Shown here: positions 1 to 21,134 of the stretch, piece by piece
Layout: each line of letters begins with the position of its first letter
How positions within the stretch are numbered: position 1 is the first letter of the stretch
Source of the DNA: Anisakis pegreffii
Lineage: Eukaryota; Nematoda; Chromadorea; Rhabditida; Anisakidae
Assembly (NCBI GenBank): GCA_035041965.1
Contig: JAPYMA010000132.1
Span: 124,001 to 188,000, forward strand
Direction: 5' to 3'
DNA: 64,000 nt
Made by a program: the position numbers and the translations under genes
The notes under the pieces: model-generated
The model's database searches: none
Told to the model about the DNA's origin: nothing
The model's input: only the letters and a program-made list of their open reading frames with translations

Positions 1-676
1 AAAAGGGATGATAAGTGCTACTCATTCATCACATATGCGCATATGCATATCAAAGTCATCCCTTCTCATCAGAAAGAGACATTAATTGGTGTTGTATTTG
101 TTCAGGATTAGTGGTTAAAGTGCCACTCGAAAATACAGCAACGCAAAATATTAGATACGATACTTACAGTAGTCATTTAACAACAACCGCTTCATTGATC
201 ATCACCTTCCATGTTGCTTGAGACTTATTCTTGCTTTATCAGGGATCATTTGACGGAATTCATAACCAATATATTGGATTGCATATGTTTATTTTGATCG
301 ATCTGTGAAGATCTCCCAATCTGTCAAGTTTTATTTTAAATTTTCGCTACCGCGCGCTCTCATTTCACGTTTTTTTATGCGACTTAGATAGATAGGTATT
401 CCAAGCTTGCAAAATGAGTCATCTTCCCTAGAAAAGCACGGTATACTGCAAGTTATTAATCAACACGAATTTCACCACCTGGAAAGAACAGCTTGGTGTT
501 GGTTACTTATTAAGAATAAGCGTCGTCACTGAATGAAACAAATGAGCCTGCTAAGATTTGTTCTCCAAGAAATGTGTGCATTGAAGAGATTATTTGATGA
601 CTAAGTTAAGTGTGATAATCTCATCAGAACAAATGGTTTGCGGATGAGATAAAAAACTTGCTGCAACATATTACAG
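1..676 (+). other. Upstream part of the pal-1-like locus (intron, possible exon)
   Basis: This stretch precedes the homeobox exon and should be intron of the same gene. A possible earlier exon begins at 106, after a clean acceptor (TTGTTCAG), in a frame open to 221 and rich in Thr, Ser and Tyr. I could not find a donor that gives the phase-1 junction needed at 677 with confidence, so this exon is only a suggestion. No other feature is visible. Confidence 0.3.
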
Positions 677-3156
677 ATGTCAGAGTGAGAACAAGTGAGA
701 AGTATCGAATGGTGTACACAGATTTCCAACGGTTGGAATTGGAAAAAGAGTTCCGAACCACACAATTCATAAACTCTGAACGAAAGTCCCAACTATCAAC
801 CGAGTTACAACTCACTGAACGACAAATCAAGATTTGGTTCCAAAATCGGTTTGTTTTGCTAACTTTGTTTTTAGAAACTAATTTCCTCAGAAACTTGGCT
901 CTACGATCGCAATCATTCCTGTGTGGTATGAAACGATTGAAGTACTAGAAACTTCGATAATTGCAATGGCGTGAAGTGTTTTGACAAAATAGGGGATGTC
1001 GATGAAAATATAACTCCGAAAGATTACCTCCTCGAAAGTATACGTCCGCAACAACTAACAAACTCACGTAGTCCTCTTTTCGTGTGATTAAACTTCAGAA
1101 TCTTTCGCCTGTCAACAATGCTCGACACACACGTAAACAATTAAAAACCGCTAAGATCATGTTGAACCAATAATATTCAGATAATTGACTGCGATTAGTG
1201 CAGATAATGATCTAAATGTATCTGTGTACGCATGTACGGATACATAAAATATTATTTTAGTAATGTTATTAATGAACAATTATGTGATTGATCGTCATAT
1301 CAAGTTATCGATACAAGACGATATAGAAAGATGTAGTTGTGGGTTAGTGTGTATCATAAAATGGAGTTTTGATTTATTTCGAGGATGTTGTATATATTTG
1401 GTTACGTAAAGAGGATACCGCCGCCGTTTATGATTATTGCGTAACGAGAGGCTATTTATTATTCTTAGCGGTTTAACTCAATAAGCAATTCGTTAGGTAT
1501 GAGCACATCGACACCTCATAACATTTCACTTCGATCGTTGCGCAATCGCATCGATTCGCATCAAAACTTTTATCACACCTCTTATATCATTTGCTCTTTG
1601 ACATACACCTTAAGGACGTTCTCGTCATCCACTCATTCAAGATTATGAATGTTATCTTTTGAAATTTACCATACTTAAGGGGATTAATTTTCACTTAGCT
1701 AACTTGAGGAAATGTGAACTTCTTCAAACTGTCAGCAGGAAAAAACTCAGTCTGTATAACATAAGTAATAGCTGCTTGAAAATTTTTAATGCTTGTTAGA
1801 GGCGGGGAGACAATTTGCCCGGAAGATCATGCAGGGAACTGGTATCGTTACGGGTTATGTGAAGGGTTGAAGAAGTTCAGTTTTACTGGAAAATAAAGCT
1901 GGCATTTCATTTGTGTCAGTATGCGTTCATCAACATTCAATACTTCACTCGTCCAGTTATACCGATCAAGCCGTCGAATATCGTGCTTGCTAGAAATGAT
2001 CGTAAACTTAACCATTCATGCCGAATTTGGTAGTTTTGCTGTTTACATACGATATTTTGAATTCAAGTACAATTTTCTTCTAAATTCATGCAAATACTCT
2101 CAATGCTCACTGTCTAAATTCAAGAACATTCACCAGCAGACGTATACATCAACTCAACAATTTTCGATTGATAGATTATGTCCCATAATCACTCATTTAC
2201 GACTGAATATCCTCTCAGAAAATTGCTCATTTTCATTGTTAATTCAGGAGGATTACGGTAGGATAAGATCGTTTTTTAATGACTAGTCGTAGAGAGTGTC
2301 TACGAGACATGTGGGAGAGGATGAAAAAGAAAAAAAGACTATTGAATGCATGTGGTTCAGAGAGTTGTGGGCGTGTAATTAGGGTTGATGCAGGGATGGA
2401 TATATGGGACGGAGGGTAATGACTGATAGTAAAAGGAACGAACACCTTGTGACGGTAATCAAAATCAAAACTTCAGTGCTATTGTTCTTCAGGGGATAAT
2501 TGCAGGATCGTAAAGTAGTACTGATCAATGCGATACGGTACTAGAACGATACCATTTTTAGACAGAGGAAAATAAATGATTTATGATTTAATTCGGATAG
2601 GGGACAACATCCATCCAACCATCCTTTCATAAATCTTTATTGAATATCAATTTCATTCACTGAGGGTTTGGCTGTCGTGCAGCGAATATTGTAAAAATGT
2701 TGTAAATTCATTGAATTGCATTCATACTTTATTACCTTCGCCTTCATTCATTCATATAACCACACAATTACTTTATCACAACAACATGATGTAATCTGTA
2801 CCGCAGAGTAACACAAATTTGTCGTTCGTGTTGTTTTTGGCTTTTGCTGAGGTCATTCCTTGCCTGCTAAAGGAATGAAGCAATTCTGCTAGTGTAGCGC
2901 TCGTCGAAAACGGGTTACCTCCGTATATCTGAACCCCTTCTCCGTTATATCGGATCGACTGAGTAAAAGGGAATTGTGTGCAATGAGTAATTAAACTGAA
3001 AAATTATATATATATTCAATATAAGCGCTGATATTTTAAGTATTTTTGCAATGAATTGTACATAACCGATCATTTGGTAGGTATGTCTGTAATTTATGTT
3101 TTTTTAGACGTGCGAAAGATCGAAGGGACAATAAGAAGTCACGGTTGATTACGTAA
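677..3156 (+). CDS. pal-1: Caudal-type homeodomain protein (PAL-1-like), last two exons
   Basis: A caudal/Cdx-class homeodomain transcription factor, partial: the N-terminal exons lie left of the window. Exon 677-848 starts after TTACAG and encodes the homeodomain from just before [18 protein letters not shown], through ERKSQLS and [10 protein letters not shown]. The codon for the second Arg of the NRR motif is split by a 2259-nt intron (donor GTTTGT at 849). Exon 3108-3156 (acceptor TTTTTTAG) completes it as [12 protein letters not shown] and reaches TAA at 3154. Known: PAL-1 specifies posterior fate in C. elegans, and the KYRMVY and RRAKDRR signatures are typical of this class. The protein would end a few residues after helix 3, as I recall for C. 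elegans PAL-1. Odd: a strong donor (GTAAGA at 3153) overlaps the stop codon, so an alternative longer C-terminus cannot be excluded. Nothing else was recognised inside the long intron. Confidence 0.9.
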
Positions 3157-5861
3157 GAAAACGACTCAACTGAATGAGATGCAATCCGAACAAAATGAAG
3201 AACGAGTGAGACGACACTCAAAATCGATGTCTTTCGCCTTCTGTATAATTGATTATCGAGCTTACTGATAACAGTTTGTGTGCATTGATAAAACATTCCT
3301 TTGATCTTACCGACATCTACCATTATCACTTCGGCATACAATCTTATCGGTAGCACGCCAAGCATTATGCACTCTTCATCAAATCCATTTGGTGATAAGC
3401 GACAGAATTTTTCGAATTCAGCATGAAGTATGTATCGTATGAGCACTTGCAAAATTTTATTCGATGACGCAGATGTCAGTCAAATGTTTGGTAGATACTA
3501 CAGAAGTGGTGGTCGTTATTCTGATACTCGTGATGAATGCTGAGGTTAGGTACTTTATTTGAAGTATACTTGTTATTTGTTGATGTTATTGCATGCGTTG
3601 TATTTATTTGCTTTTGTATATCTGCTCGTTGTATTCCACTCAAAACGCTATTCGTTTTGTATTTATCAGAAAATCGTATTTATCAGAAAAGAATTAATCC
3701 CACTTCTCCGAAACCCATCAGTTTTGTCAAATGGAACTGAAAACGAAAGAATTACGAGATATAAGAACATATCTTTCTTTTATCTGTTGGAGACATCTTT
3801 AAGTATCATAGTCGTGACTGTGTGAAGTTTCATGTTTAGTCCATTGATTTAATTTAACTAACTACTACACGATAGAAACGTGAGATCACTCGAACATTTT
3901 AAACGTTGGCGTTTTGTGCAAGACGAAATGCTTCTTTTGATTTGTCCATAAGCGCAATTGTTATTACGCGTTGTTTTCTGTGATTGATATTAATCAGTTC
4001 TTCTTTACAAATCTTCCTTCTGATTTAAGCATTAATCACTGTAATTATATGGTTCTATATATGTGTATTTTGTTGTTGATTTGGTAAAAATTAAGTTTAG
4101 TGGTAACATCACTATTGATCTGCTATTATGGTTCATTATTAAATTCGTTTTATGTCCGGTGTTAGTATGTAAAATACTCATTAATGTTTGTCTTTTTAAC
4201 CGTTGACTGGATAATAACACACGATGTTAACAGATTGTGTATCTTTGTTGATTAGTGAATGCTTTCATCGATATAAACTCAACTTTATGCTATCTCATAC
4301 TGATAAGTTTATGAATAAACTGAGACAATGGAACTCGTTCGAAACATGACCACAGTAAGCCTATACAAAGTTTTAACATAATTTGAAGAAAACGTTTGTT
4401 TACTGCTATCAATAAGTGTATACAACTGAAAAGAATAATTATTATTGATATCATTAGTCCTGTTTCTATTCTTATTCTTATTGTTACTGTCAACATACAC
4501 TGTTTCAGAGCAGCAATCGTGCATAATTTTGCATATGATTGCAGTGAACAGCCATCAACACCGGCGGATACTTTGCGCATGATGAAGAGGGATTAGAGAG
4601 GGCACGGAAGGTGGTCTTTCTCCTTTGTTCTTATGCACCTTATTTGCAACCTTTATTCTTCGTTCATTCATTGCTACGATAATCCTATTGCAAATGCCCC
4701 ATACAAGATCTTTGTATTTGCGGTATATTTATTCAGTTATCACTGTTTCATATTTACAATCGCTTGCTATTCACAGCTGTTATTGTGATTACGAGTTCAA
4801 GGAACTGTCCAGATCATTTTCTGAAACCATTTAGTATTTATTTACAGATTTAGTACTGAACAAATCTGTAAGATCAGCATGGCGAAAGTGACCACAGCGA
4901 TTATGTTTAGACAAAACAGATTAATTAATAAGTGTATTATATACGGAAAATTTACAGTAAGAAAATCAAACGAGAGCAATAATCACTTGTTCTATGCAAT
5001 AATGCCATTTTTATCACAAATCAATCGCTTCATTAAGAAGTTACTCATAATCAGACACATTATTTGGACAAATAATTTCATTGAGTGGAAGGATGAAGAA
5101 TGAATCGAGATTGTCCATGAAAAAAGATTCGCTCTAAAATTAGATATAATCAAGAAGCAATAAGTGAAAGGGAACAAATACTCGAATGTAACGAAGGAAT
5201 ATATCGTAATCAATTTGACTGAACTGCAGAGATGAATACAAAACAGCATGGATAAAAGTATTTCAGTATTGCGATGAACCAAGAACTCGATCAATACAAC
5301 GATTAATTTCCATATTTACCAGAGCCATGCGCGTTTGAATTTCGAAGAATAAAAAAGCATCCGAAAAATAACTTATCGAACACGTCAACAAAGGAATACG
5401 TTTTCAAACTAATAGCCCAAATCTGGAAAGCATGTGCCAGCGATGAAAGGAGCATCTACCATTGATATGAAAATTCGATACGCCACAATGACCACTCCCG
5501 TTCTGGAGTTGAACGCGATCGACCTGGTGCAGATCTATTAATCAGTCCATCACAATAATCACAGCTGATAGGAATCCATACCGATCACATAAAACGTTGT
5601 ATAACAAGAAAGCGTGAAGCACGGATTACTCGAAATATTCTCACATCTATACATGTTCACTCAATACTATCAGATAAGCTTACAAAAGAAGTATTTCGTA
5701 GAAAATCACAACGGAAATTGAATGCTAGAGTAATCAATCAATTCACAATAAAAAGCGAAATGTTTTTGAACAAAGGTGAACACAATACACATCACTGACC
5801 AAATAACAATATATCACTATTAAAAAACAGTCAAACTTGAAATGAATGAATCCAAAGTGAT
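3157..5861. other. Intergenic, no gene recognised
   Basis: About 2.7 kb between the end of the pal-1-like gene and an unassigned minus-strand exon. ORFs here are short, AT-rich and low in protein character on both strands. A weak transposase-like reading near 5480-5780 is interrupted by stops and was rejected. I see no RNA gene or clear repeat. Confidence 0.5.
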
Positions 5862-6120
5862 TCATTTATTACCTTTATTACATGCAATATATCCACGTAA
5901 TGTACATTGCAACTCAAGATCCCCAGCATCCACCCAATCATGATCAACCGCTTGTGGGAAATGATAACCCATCCAGTACATCTTGATATTTGGATTTTTG
6001 ATATTAAAGTAAGGGATGCTACGTGAATACAGTACACCGAAGAAAAGGCTTGTAAGGGAAACAATATTGTAGAACAATAACAACCACCATCCATCAGGCT
6101 CAACTGACCCTTGATGAACG
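5862..6120 (-). CDS. Unassigned exon with one membrane segment
   Basis: A minus-strand exon candidate downstream of the USP gene and on the same strand. It starts at 6120 after a good acceptor (ATATATGCAG) in phase 2 and stays open to a TGA at 5862-5864 (86 codons). The product has a hydrophobic segment (WWLLLFYNIVSLTSLFFGVLY, about residues 11-31 of the exon, plus the following YSRS) and then a soluble part with GYHFPQAVDHDW and DLELQCTLRGY. A donor-like GGTAATA just before the stop means it could also be an internal exon. No upstream exon was found in the 700 bp before it. I do not recognise the family. It could be the last exon of a small gene or a chance open frame, but its composition looks coding. 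Confidence 0.4.
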
Positions 6121-6816
6121 CTGCATATATTAGTGTATTGTATGTCTTAAAAGGGAAAACATCCAAATAAATCTCGAAATACAATCAAATTATAACTTAA
6201 AATACCATCATTAGAACTCGAACGAAACCAACTGAAATAAAAGTCAAACACTATCACTGGTGTTCATCAGTTGCACTACAATAGTTACAGTAATGAGCAA
6301 TCGCTCTCTGTAATGACTGCACACATAAAGCATTCGCTTAATTTGTTCATTTTCATTTGTTTACAAAGAAGGTTCAATAGGAAGTTTAAGGTGAAGGTTA
6401 TGGATACACACATTTTGCGGCTAAATCACTTCACAAATAAGGCAACATTCCGATGGTGAAGTGCGAATCGAGTATAAATTGAATATAATCACTGCAATTT
6501 TCTTACAGTCAACTTCGGATGAATCATCATCAAATTGGATACTGTATTGTGTTTTGGGATAAAACAAACAAGGGACTGAAAGGACAGAGAAAGTACAAAG
6601 TTATTAGCGAAGCAATAAAAATATAACTAGATGAATTGCAGTTGAGCATTTGAGGCAGCAATAATTAGCACAATTACATCATATTCAGAAAAAGAAAACA
6701 AAATGCGATTTAAAAAAATAATTTGGTACGATGTGACATAGTATAATGAAATATGCAACGATCACCACAATGATATAGACATATAATCTAGCACTGACAT
6801 ACTAGGATAATAACGA
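6121..6816. other. 3' flank of the USP gene
   Basis: About 700 bp between the USP stop codon (6817) and the unassigned exon at 6120. It presumably holds the USP 3'UTR. I see no clear gene, RNA or repeat. Confidence 0.5.
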
Positions 6817-16046
<9,230 letters not shown>

Positions 16047-16210
16047 TGCATTATCAGATTACATTTAAAATTTATTCACTTCTGCAAATTGATTTAACCA
16101 TACTTCTGAATATTTTAGTAACCAATTACAAGAGGTTTTCCGCGCTTACTTAGGTGAAGAATCAATCACTGACTTAATTAGCGACGTTAACGATCACACG
16201 ACTTTAGAAT

Positions 16211-16260
16211 TTTATTTATTAAACTTTATTAAACTATTTATTAAATTTTATTTATTAAAC
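16211..16260. repeat. Short AT-rich tandem repeat
   Basis: Three to four imperfect copies of a unit close to TTTATTTATTAAAC, just upstream (on the minus strand) of the USP start codon at 16046. It lies within the presumptive USP promoter or 5' flank. Confidence 0.7.
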
Positions 16261-19200
16261 CAGCGGATTTATCAGTGATGACAGTTAGCATATTATACAA
16301 ATACGGCGGACGATGAGCACATGGTCAAATCAGACGGGTCCAGCTGAAGCTGAGGACACATCTATACGCTTCTGACGTTTTTTTTTCTCGGCGAATCAAC
16401 TTTTTCGTGGGAAATCCAATTTGTTTGTTCAAAACAACAAGCAATATTTTGGAACTTAGAACTGCTGAATGAGCGAATGATTATACTTGAAAAAAGACAA
16501 CTGAACGATACTCAAAATGATGAGAACAAGTCTTATTGGAGAGCGCAGTAATACAAAGCTACACGCGAAATAATCACAAAAATCAAGAAATAAGAGACAC
16601 ATGCCAAATACATCTGCAAAACATAACGACATGCTTGCTGTTCTCATGCACCGAGAATGAGCCAAACTCCAACGCAGAATCCAACAAAGTACCTTTATAT
16701 AACGCCTTCCACGAAGACACACTCACTTCTCGAATAAAAATTTCAAGTTTTCCTCGAGCAACAATCATATTTGTAAGTGTTGGCGCACGTTGCCAACAAT
16801 CACTGCATAGTGATACAGAGGCTAACTGGCGACAGTAAGAGCACTGAGTGCTGTGGCCTCAACAACCTTTCGCGAAGAGTCATTAATCAACCGCAGTAGT
16901 AAATTATGCGTCGAGTACGAATTTAATTCGCAGTTGGTAACGACTCTGGCAATGAGCATGTACGCAATCGCATTGTACCTAAGATGAAATGTCGCAAACG
17001 AGTGCTTCGTGCTTTGATTAATGGAACATTTCTGTTTGATGAGTAAAGAACTTTTTGCTGAGAAAAAGATTTTATTCGATTTTCAGAAACAAACGAACTA
17101 TAGTACTTATAAGAACTCTAGTGAGTGATTTTTGAAGAGAATATAAAATTAATCAGTGTTAAAAGCAAATGTTTTCGGGTAATGACGAGAAGAAATTCAG
17201 CGATAAAGAAAAAAATTTCCAGTCAAATTAGAGAGGTTTTAGTGTCAGTGAAGTGGTATGTTCATCTAAATTAGAAACGATTCATTGTCGGATAAAGATT
17301 TTCAATTTAAGAACCACCTCAGCTGTCAGTTAATCGATTCTTTTCGAGTTACGTTCTATCGGAAGTTTCAAGCATTGTGATCATTGATATTACATTGAGT
17401 ATCATAATGATCATTTTTTATTGAATGATCACACTGATAATCTCTAAAAATAATGCCGTCAGAAATATACAGTTTAAATGACATATCAGGAGTGTAGAAG
17501 TTATCGCAAAACTGAAGTAACACCCTGTTCCTCTCATTCCTCACGGTTTCTGTGCATGTATATATCTAGAATGTTCACGTCAGTCAAGTATACTTCTTTG
17601 TTATAAATCAAATTACCCATCGAATTTAATTCGTACTCATTTAATGATTAAGACACAGCGATGGTGTTGCTTATAATCAAGCTAACGACAAACAGCAATG
17701 TTTCCCTATGAATAAACAAAAAAATTTTATAACCTCACGCGAATGATTTCATCTAACAATATTTCATCGTTATTCATATTAATATTGCTTTTATTGTTAT
17801 CGTTATCAGCACTACAATCATTCATGTCTACATTTTCATGTGATATCATCACTTTTGCTTATTCCAAGTTTGTGTGATCATCATCAATATCATTTCAGTT
17901 TGAGAACTACGAACAAGGCATATTTTTAACACCTCATTGATTGCCTCTACTTGGTAGTGCTATCCGACTTAGAGAGATTTAAAATATATCAGTGAGTGAA
18001 TCGCTTTTCATTGCCTTCTATGATTTGCTGAAGGGAGGGGGGCTGTTGTTGGAAGTGACTTTCGTAAGCATTGGGAAAGCTGGGAAGGTTACAAAGTTCA
18101 ATTGGTCTAACAATATCGAATCTGCTACCGATACTAAATACTACCGATACCTTCTTACACCGGAGTTCTCAATTGGAGTTACAAAAAAGTTTCACCATAT
18201 CAGACTATCTATCATGTTTAGAATAACCGTTGAATCGGTGATGTTCAATAAACACTTTTCAAACGAAGGTTGACCGGACATTGCTGTAGTTCATCTGAAA
18301 AGTCAGTTTTGATTCCATATATGCATCCGAATGAGTGGCATTTAATAGATTTGTTCGCTAATGGGTGGTGAACTAGCAGGAATGGTGGATGTGTTGTTGT
18401 TGTTGATTGTGTGCAAATTGCAATAAATGATGCGAACGTTTTACATTGTTAGTAGAGGCGTTAATCCAAATAAAATCAAAACCATTTAGAAAATGATTCA
18501 TTTGAACGATATTCCAATCGAAACTATTTTACATATGCAAAAAAATAATTTCTTCTTTCGTCACTTCAATGCAGTCATTCCATTTTGTATTGTACTGTGC
18601 CGTGTTGAAACTATTGTCACTTACTGTATTATTGCTCATTGTTCGTGTGTATTGCATTGAATTCGAACTGAATTCCTAAAACTGAAATTTTGAAGATTTT
18701 TATCAAAAATTCAGCAAAACATTTTTCATTTCCATTTTGTTAATATTTTAATTTCGTTTCTCCTTTTCATTGCTATTCTCGTCCCACGACAAAGAACTTC
18801 AACAAAGCCAATTAATGGCATACTTCGACGTCTTGGTTTCTTGATTCATTTGTTTTTTTTAACCAAAAAATTGCATGTTCAGAAATGAAACAGAAAATTA
18901 ATTATAATGAGTGAAATATTTGTTGAGTTAGTTGCTTCGTTTCCTTCAGATCAATTTCTGTAAATTTGAGAACACGTCTATTAAATGTTGGATTCGCTGG
19001 CATTCAGTAAGCTTTAAAAAAGACAGTTTTCAGGTGTATTCAAATATATTTGATCAAAGTAATAAATCTCATAGTATTTTTATAGAGATGAAATTCGGAT
19101 CATTCCCTACGATGTGAATTTCATTTCTATTCCAGATCATTACTTATTATCTGAAAATTTTTACACAGACGAAAATCGCTCATTTTCCAGATTACTGTTG

Positions 19201-20279
19201 TGGATTGTGCTCTTCAAACTTATCAGGTCTCGTCATCAATATGATAGATTGATGATTACTTTCCCAACTCTCCCATTCAAACACTTTCAAAGTTTCGATA
19301 CTTACGATTAATCATTTTGCTTATTTCCATAACGTTCCTCATTTATGATCAATCATCCTCTAAGGCGGTACCTTTCATTATGTGTTCACCGAAGGATATT
19401 TACAATTAATTGACTCCAACCGTCAGCTGATATCAGGTAAAGTATATTTCGAAGTTACGAATTCACTGAAGTAATATTCTGATCGCAACTAATTGAAGTG
19501 AATTATAGGCATAATCTTCTTTAAATGAGAAAATGAGACGTAAAATTGATCGAGTAGCGAATTATTTGCTTTATGAAGTGGAAATCATCTGCACTTGAGA
19601 GAGTAACGTTCTTTTACTCATTTGAAAGATTTGCGATTTAAGTGCTCCATTCATTGATATTGTGCCATCGTTGCTAGTTAGTGAACATTGCGACGGTTTA
19701 CGGATCCGGAAACTGTGATCTTATGCTATTGATACGATCAAATATGTTCCTATCTTTTGATTGCAGGTAGATTGAAATATTAACCTTCAGAAATCAGCTT
19801 TAATTTAGCTGTTGTTATAGAAATATACTATGTGATAATTTATACGGTCATCAAGTTGGATAGCTTTCTAAAGTATGTCTTGATTTGTAACAGGTAAGTT
19901 CTCGTGATAACCCCTTGTCTACGTGATGCTTCAAGAGAAGTGAATTGAAGAGGTTATTCTACTCTGAAATCAGTGGCAACTTTTAAAATCGGGTGTTCCA
20001 TCAAAACATGTGCAGACGAGTAATCGGCTTATCCGCTCGAATTAGATTTGGGTCATTTTGATACTCAGGCTGGCAAGAAGCTGAATTTCATTGTTGTGCG
20101 CTTATAGATCCATACAATTTTCGCATTTTGTCAGCGGATGTCATGAAATGGCCGCTGAAATAACTGTGGTAAAGTCTTACGAGTTCATAGTTGCAACTTT
20201 TAGTTCTATATGGTGGATTACCAACACGACGTTCTATTTATTACACAATAATGATGACACCCCAACGAAATTTCAATAC

Positions 20280-20503
20280 GATGTCGAAGTCAAATCGAAT
20301 TTACATTTTGACATTCCGACATTCGGAATCACCACCGACCTTTAGAATTGTTCGACCGGAATTCGGCAGGATTCACACTTTAGGATTTCATCATTCGGAA
20401 TTCCGACCGAACTTCAAAATTTTTTCGAGCGGAATTCAAATATCGGGATCCAACCGAAATTTATCGGATTTTTCCGACCGAACGTCGGTCGAATGCCATC
20501 ACT
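20280..20503. repeat. Degenerate CGGAATTC-type repeat, possible MITE fragment
   Basis: A stretch of loosely repeated CATTCGGAATTCCGACC-like units ending in GAATGCCATCACT. Its right edge resembles the right end of the terminal-inverted-repeat element at 58969-59158 (GGTTACCGTCACT), and both interiors contain GATCCAACCGAAAT-like words. A matching left end was not found, so it may be a truncated copy of the same element family. Confidence 0.45.
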
Positions 20504-21134
20504 ATTAGAGAGTGCTGTTAACCTTGCCCATAGATTATACACTCCTAAAATCAATTTGGATGCCTGAAACAGCGTTGAGTGTTTTTTGCTGATCAAAAAT
20601 GCATACTCGCATGAAAATGCATTAGATGCATCATTCTATTTGCATATATTATCGTTTGTGAATTGTTTACATTTTTATGACGAGCTTTCGTAAGTTTGTT
20701 GTCTCTCGGCACATGTCTTTTTACAACGTGGAAAATAATATCGCTCGTGAATTGAAATCCTATGGTTGTTATGAATTAAGTTGAAAGTTCATCGCGAAAA
20801 AGAATCACATTTGCACTTCAACAATTAATACCTGATATTAACATTGTGGATTGCTTTCTCTCTTCGTTATCAATGATGATATTGGAATTATCAGTATTAT
20901 CTTTACAGCTATTCCCATAGTTTCATCATGCCAATGATAACATCATTTTGATTAGTACACTGATTTATCCCATTGTATAGGCGTGACTTTCTCTAGTTTG
21001 TACTGTTCGTTTTGTTCGCTTAAGAAAGAGAAATGAACGTACTTTTATAACGAATGAAGGTAATACTGCATTTATGGCGATAGAATACTTTCAGCATCTT
21101 AAAGCAATTTCTAAAGTAAGAAAGATCCTTTGTG

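Larger units (their letters stand above)
16047..21134. other. 5-kb intergenic region between USP and RING genes
   Basis: Two genes that point away from each other flank this region, so it should contain both promoters. No exon chain was found on either strand. Local structure is limited to an AT-rich short repeat at 16211-16260 and a degenerate repeat around 20280-20503. Open frames such as 17992-18273 and 20091-20508 lack splice context and protein character. Confidence 0.5.

Noticed and set aside
5460..5790. Possible Tc1/mariner transposase remnant (DHSRSGVERDRPGAD, then Arg/Lys-rich frame)
   Set aside because: Only a loose composition match, with stop codons, no DDE motif and no terminal inverted repeats.
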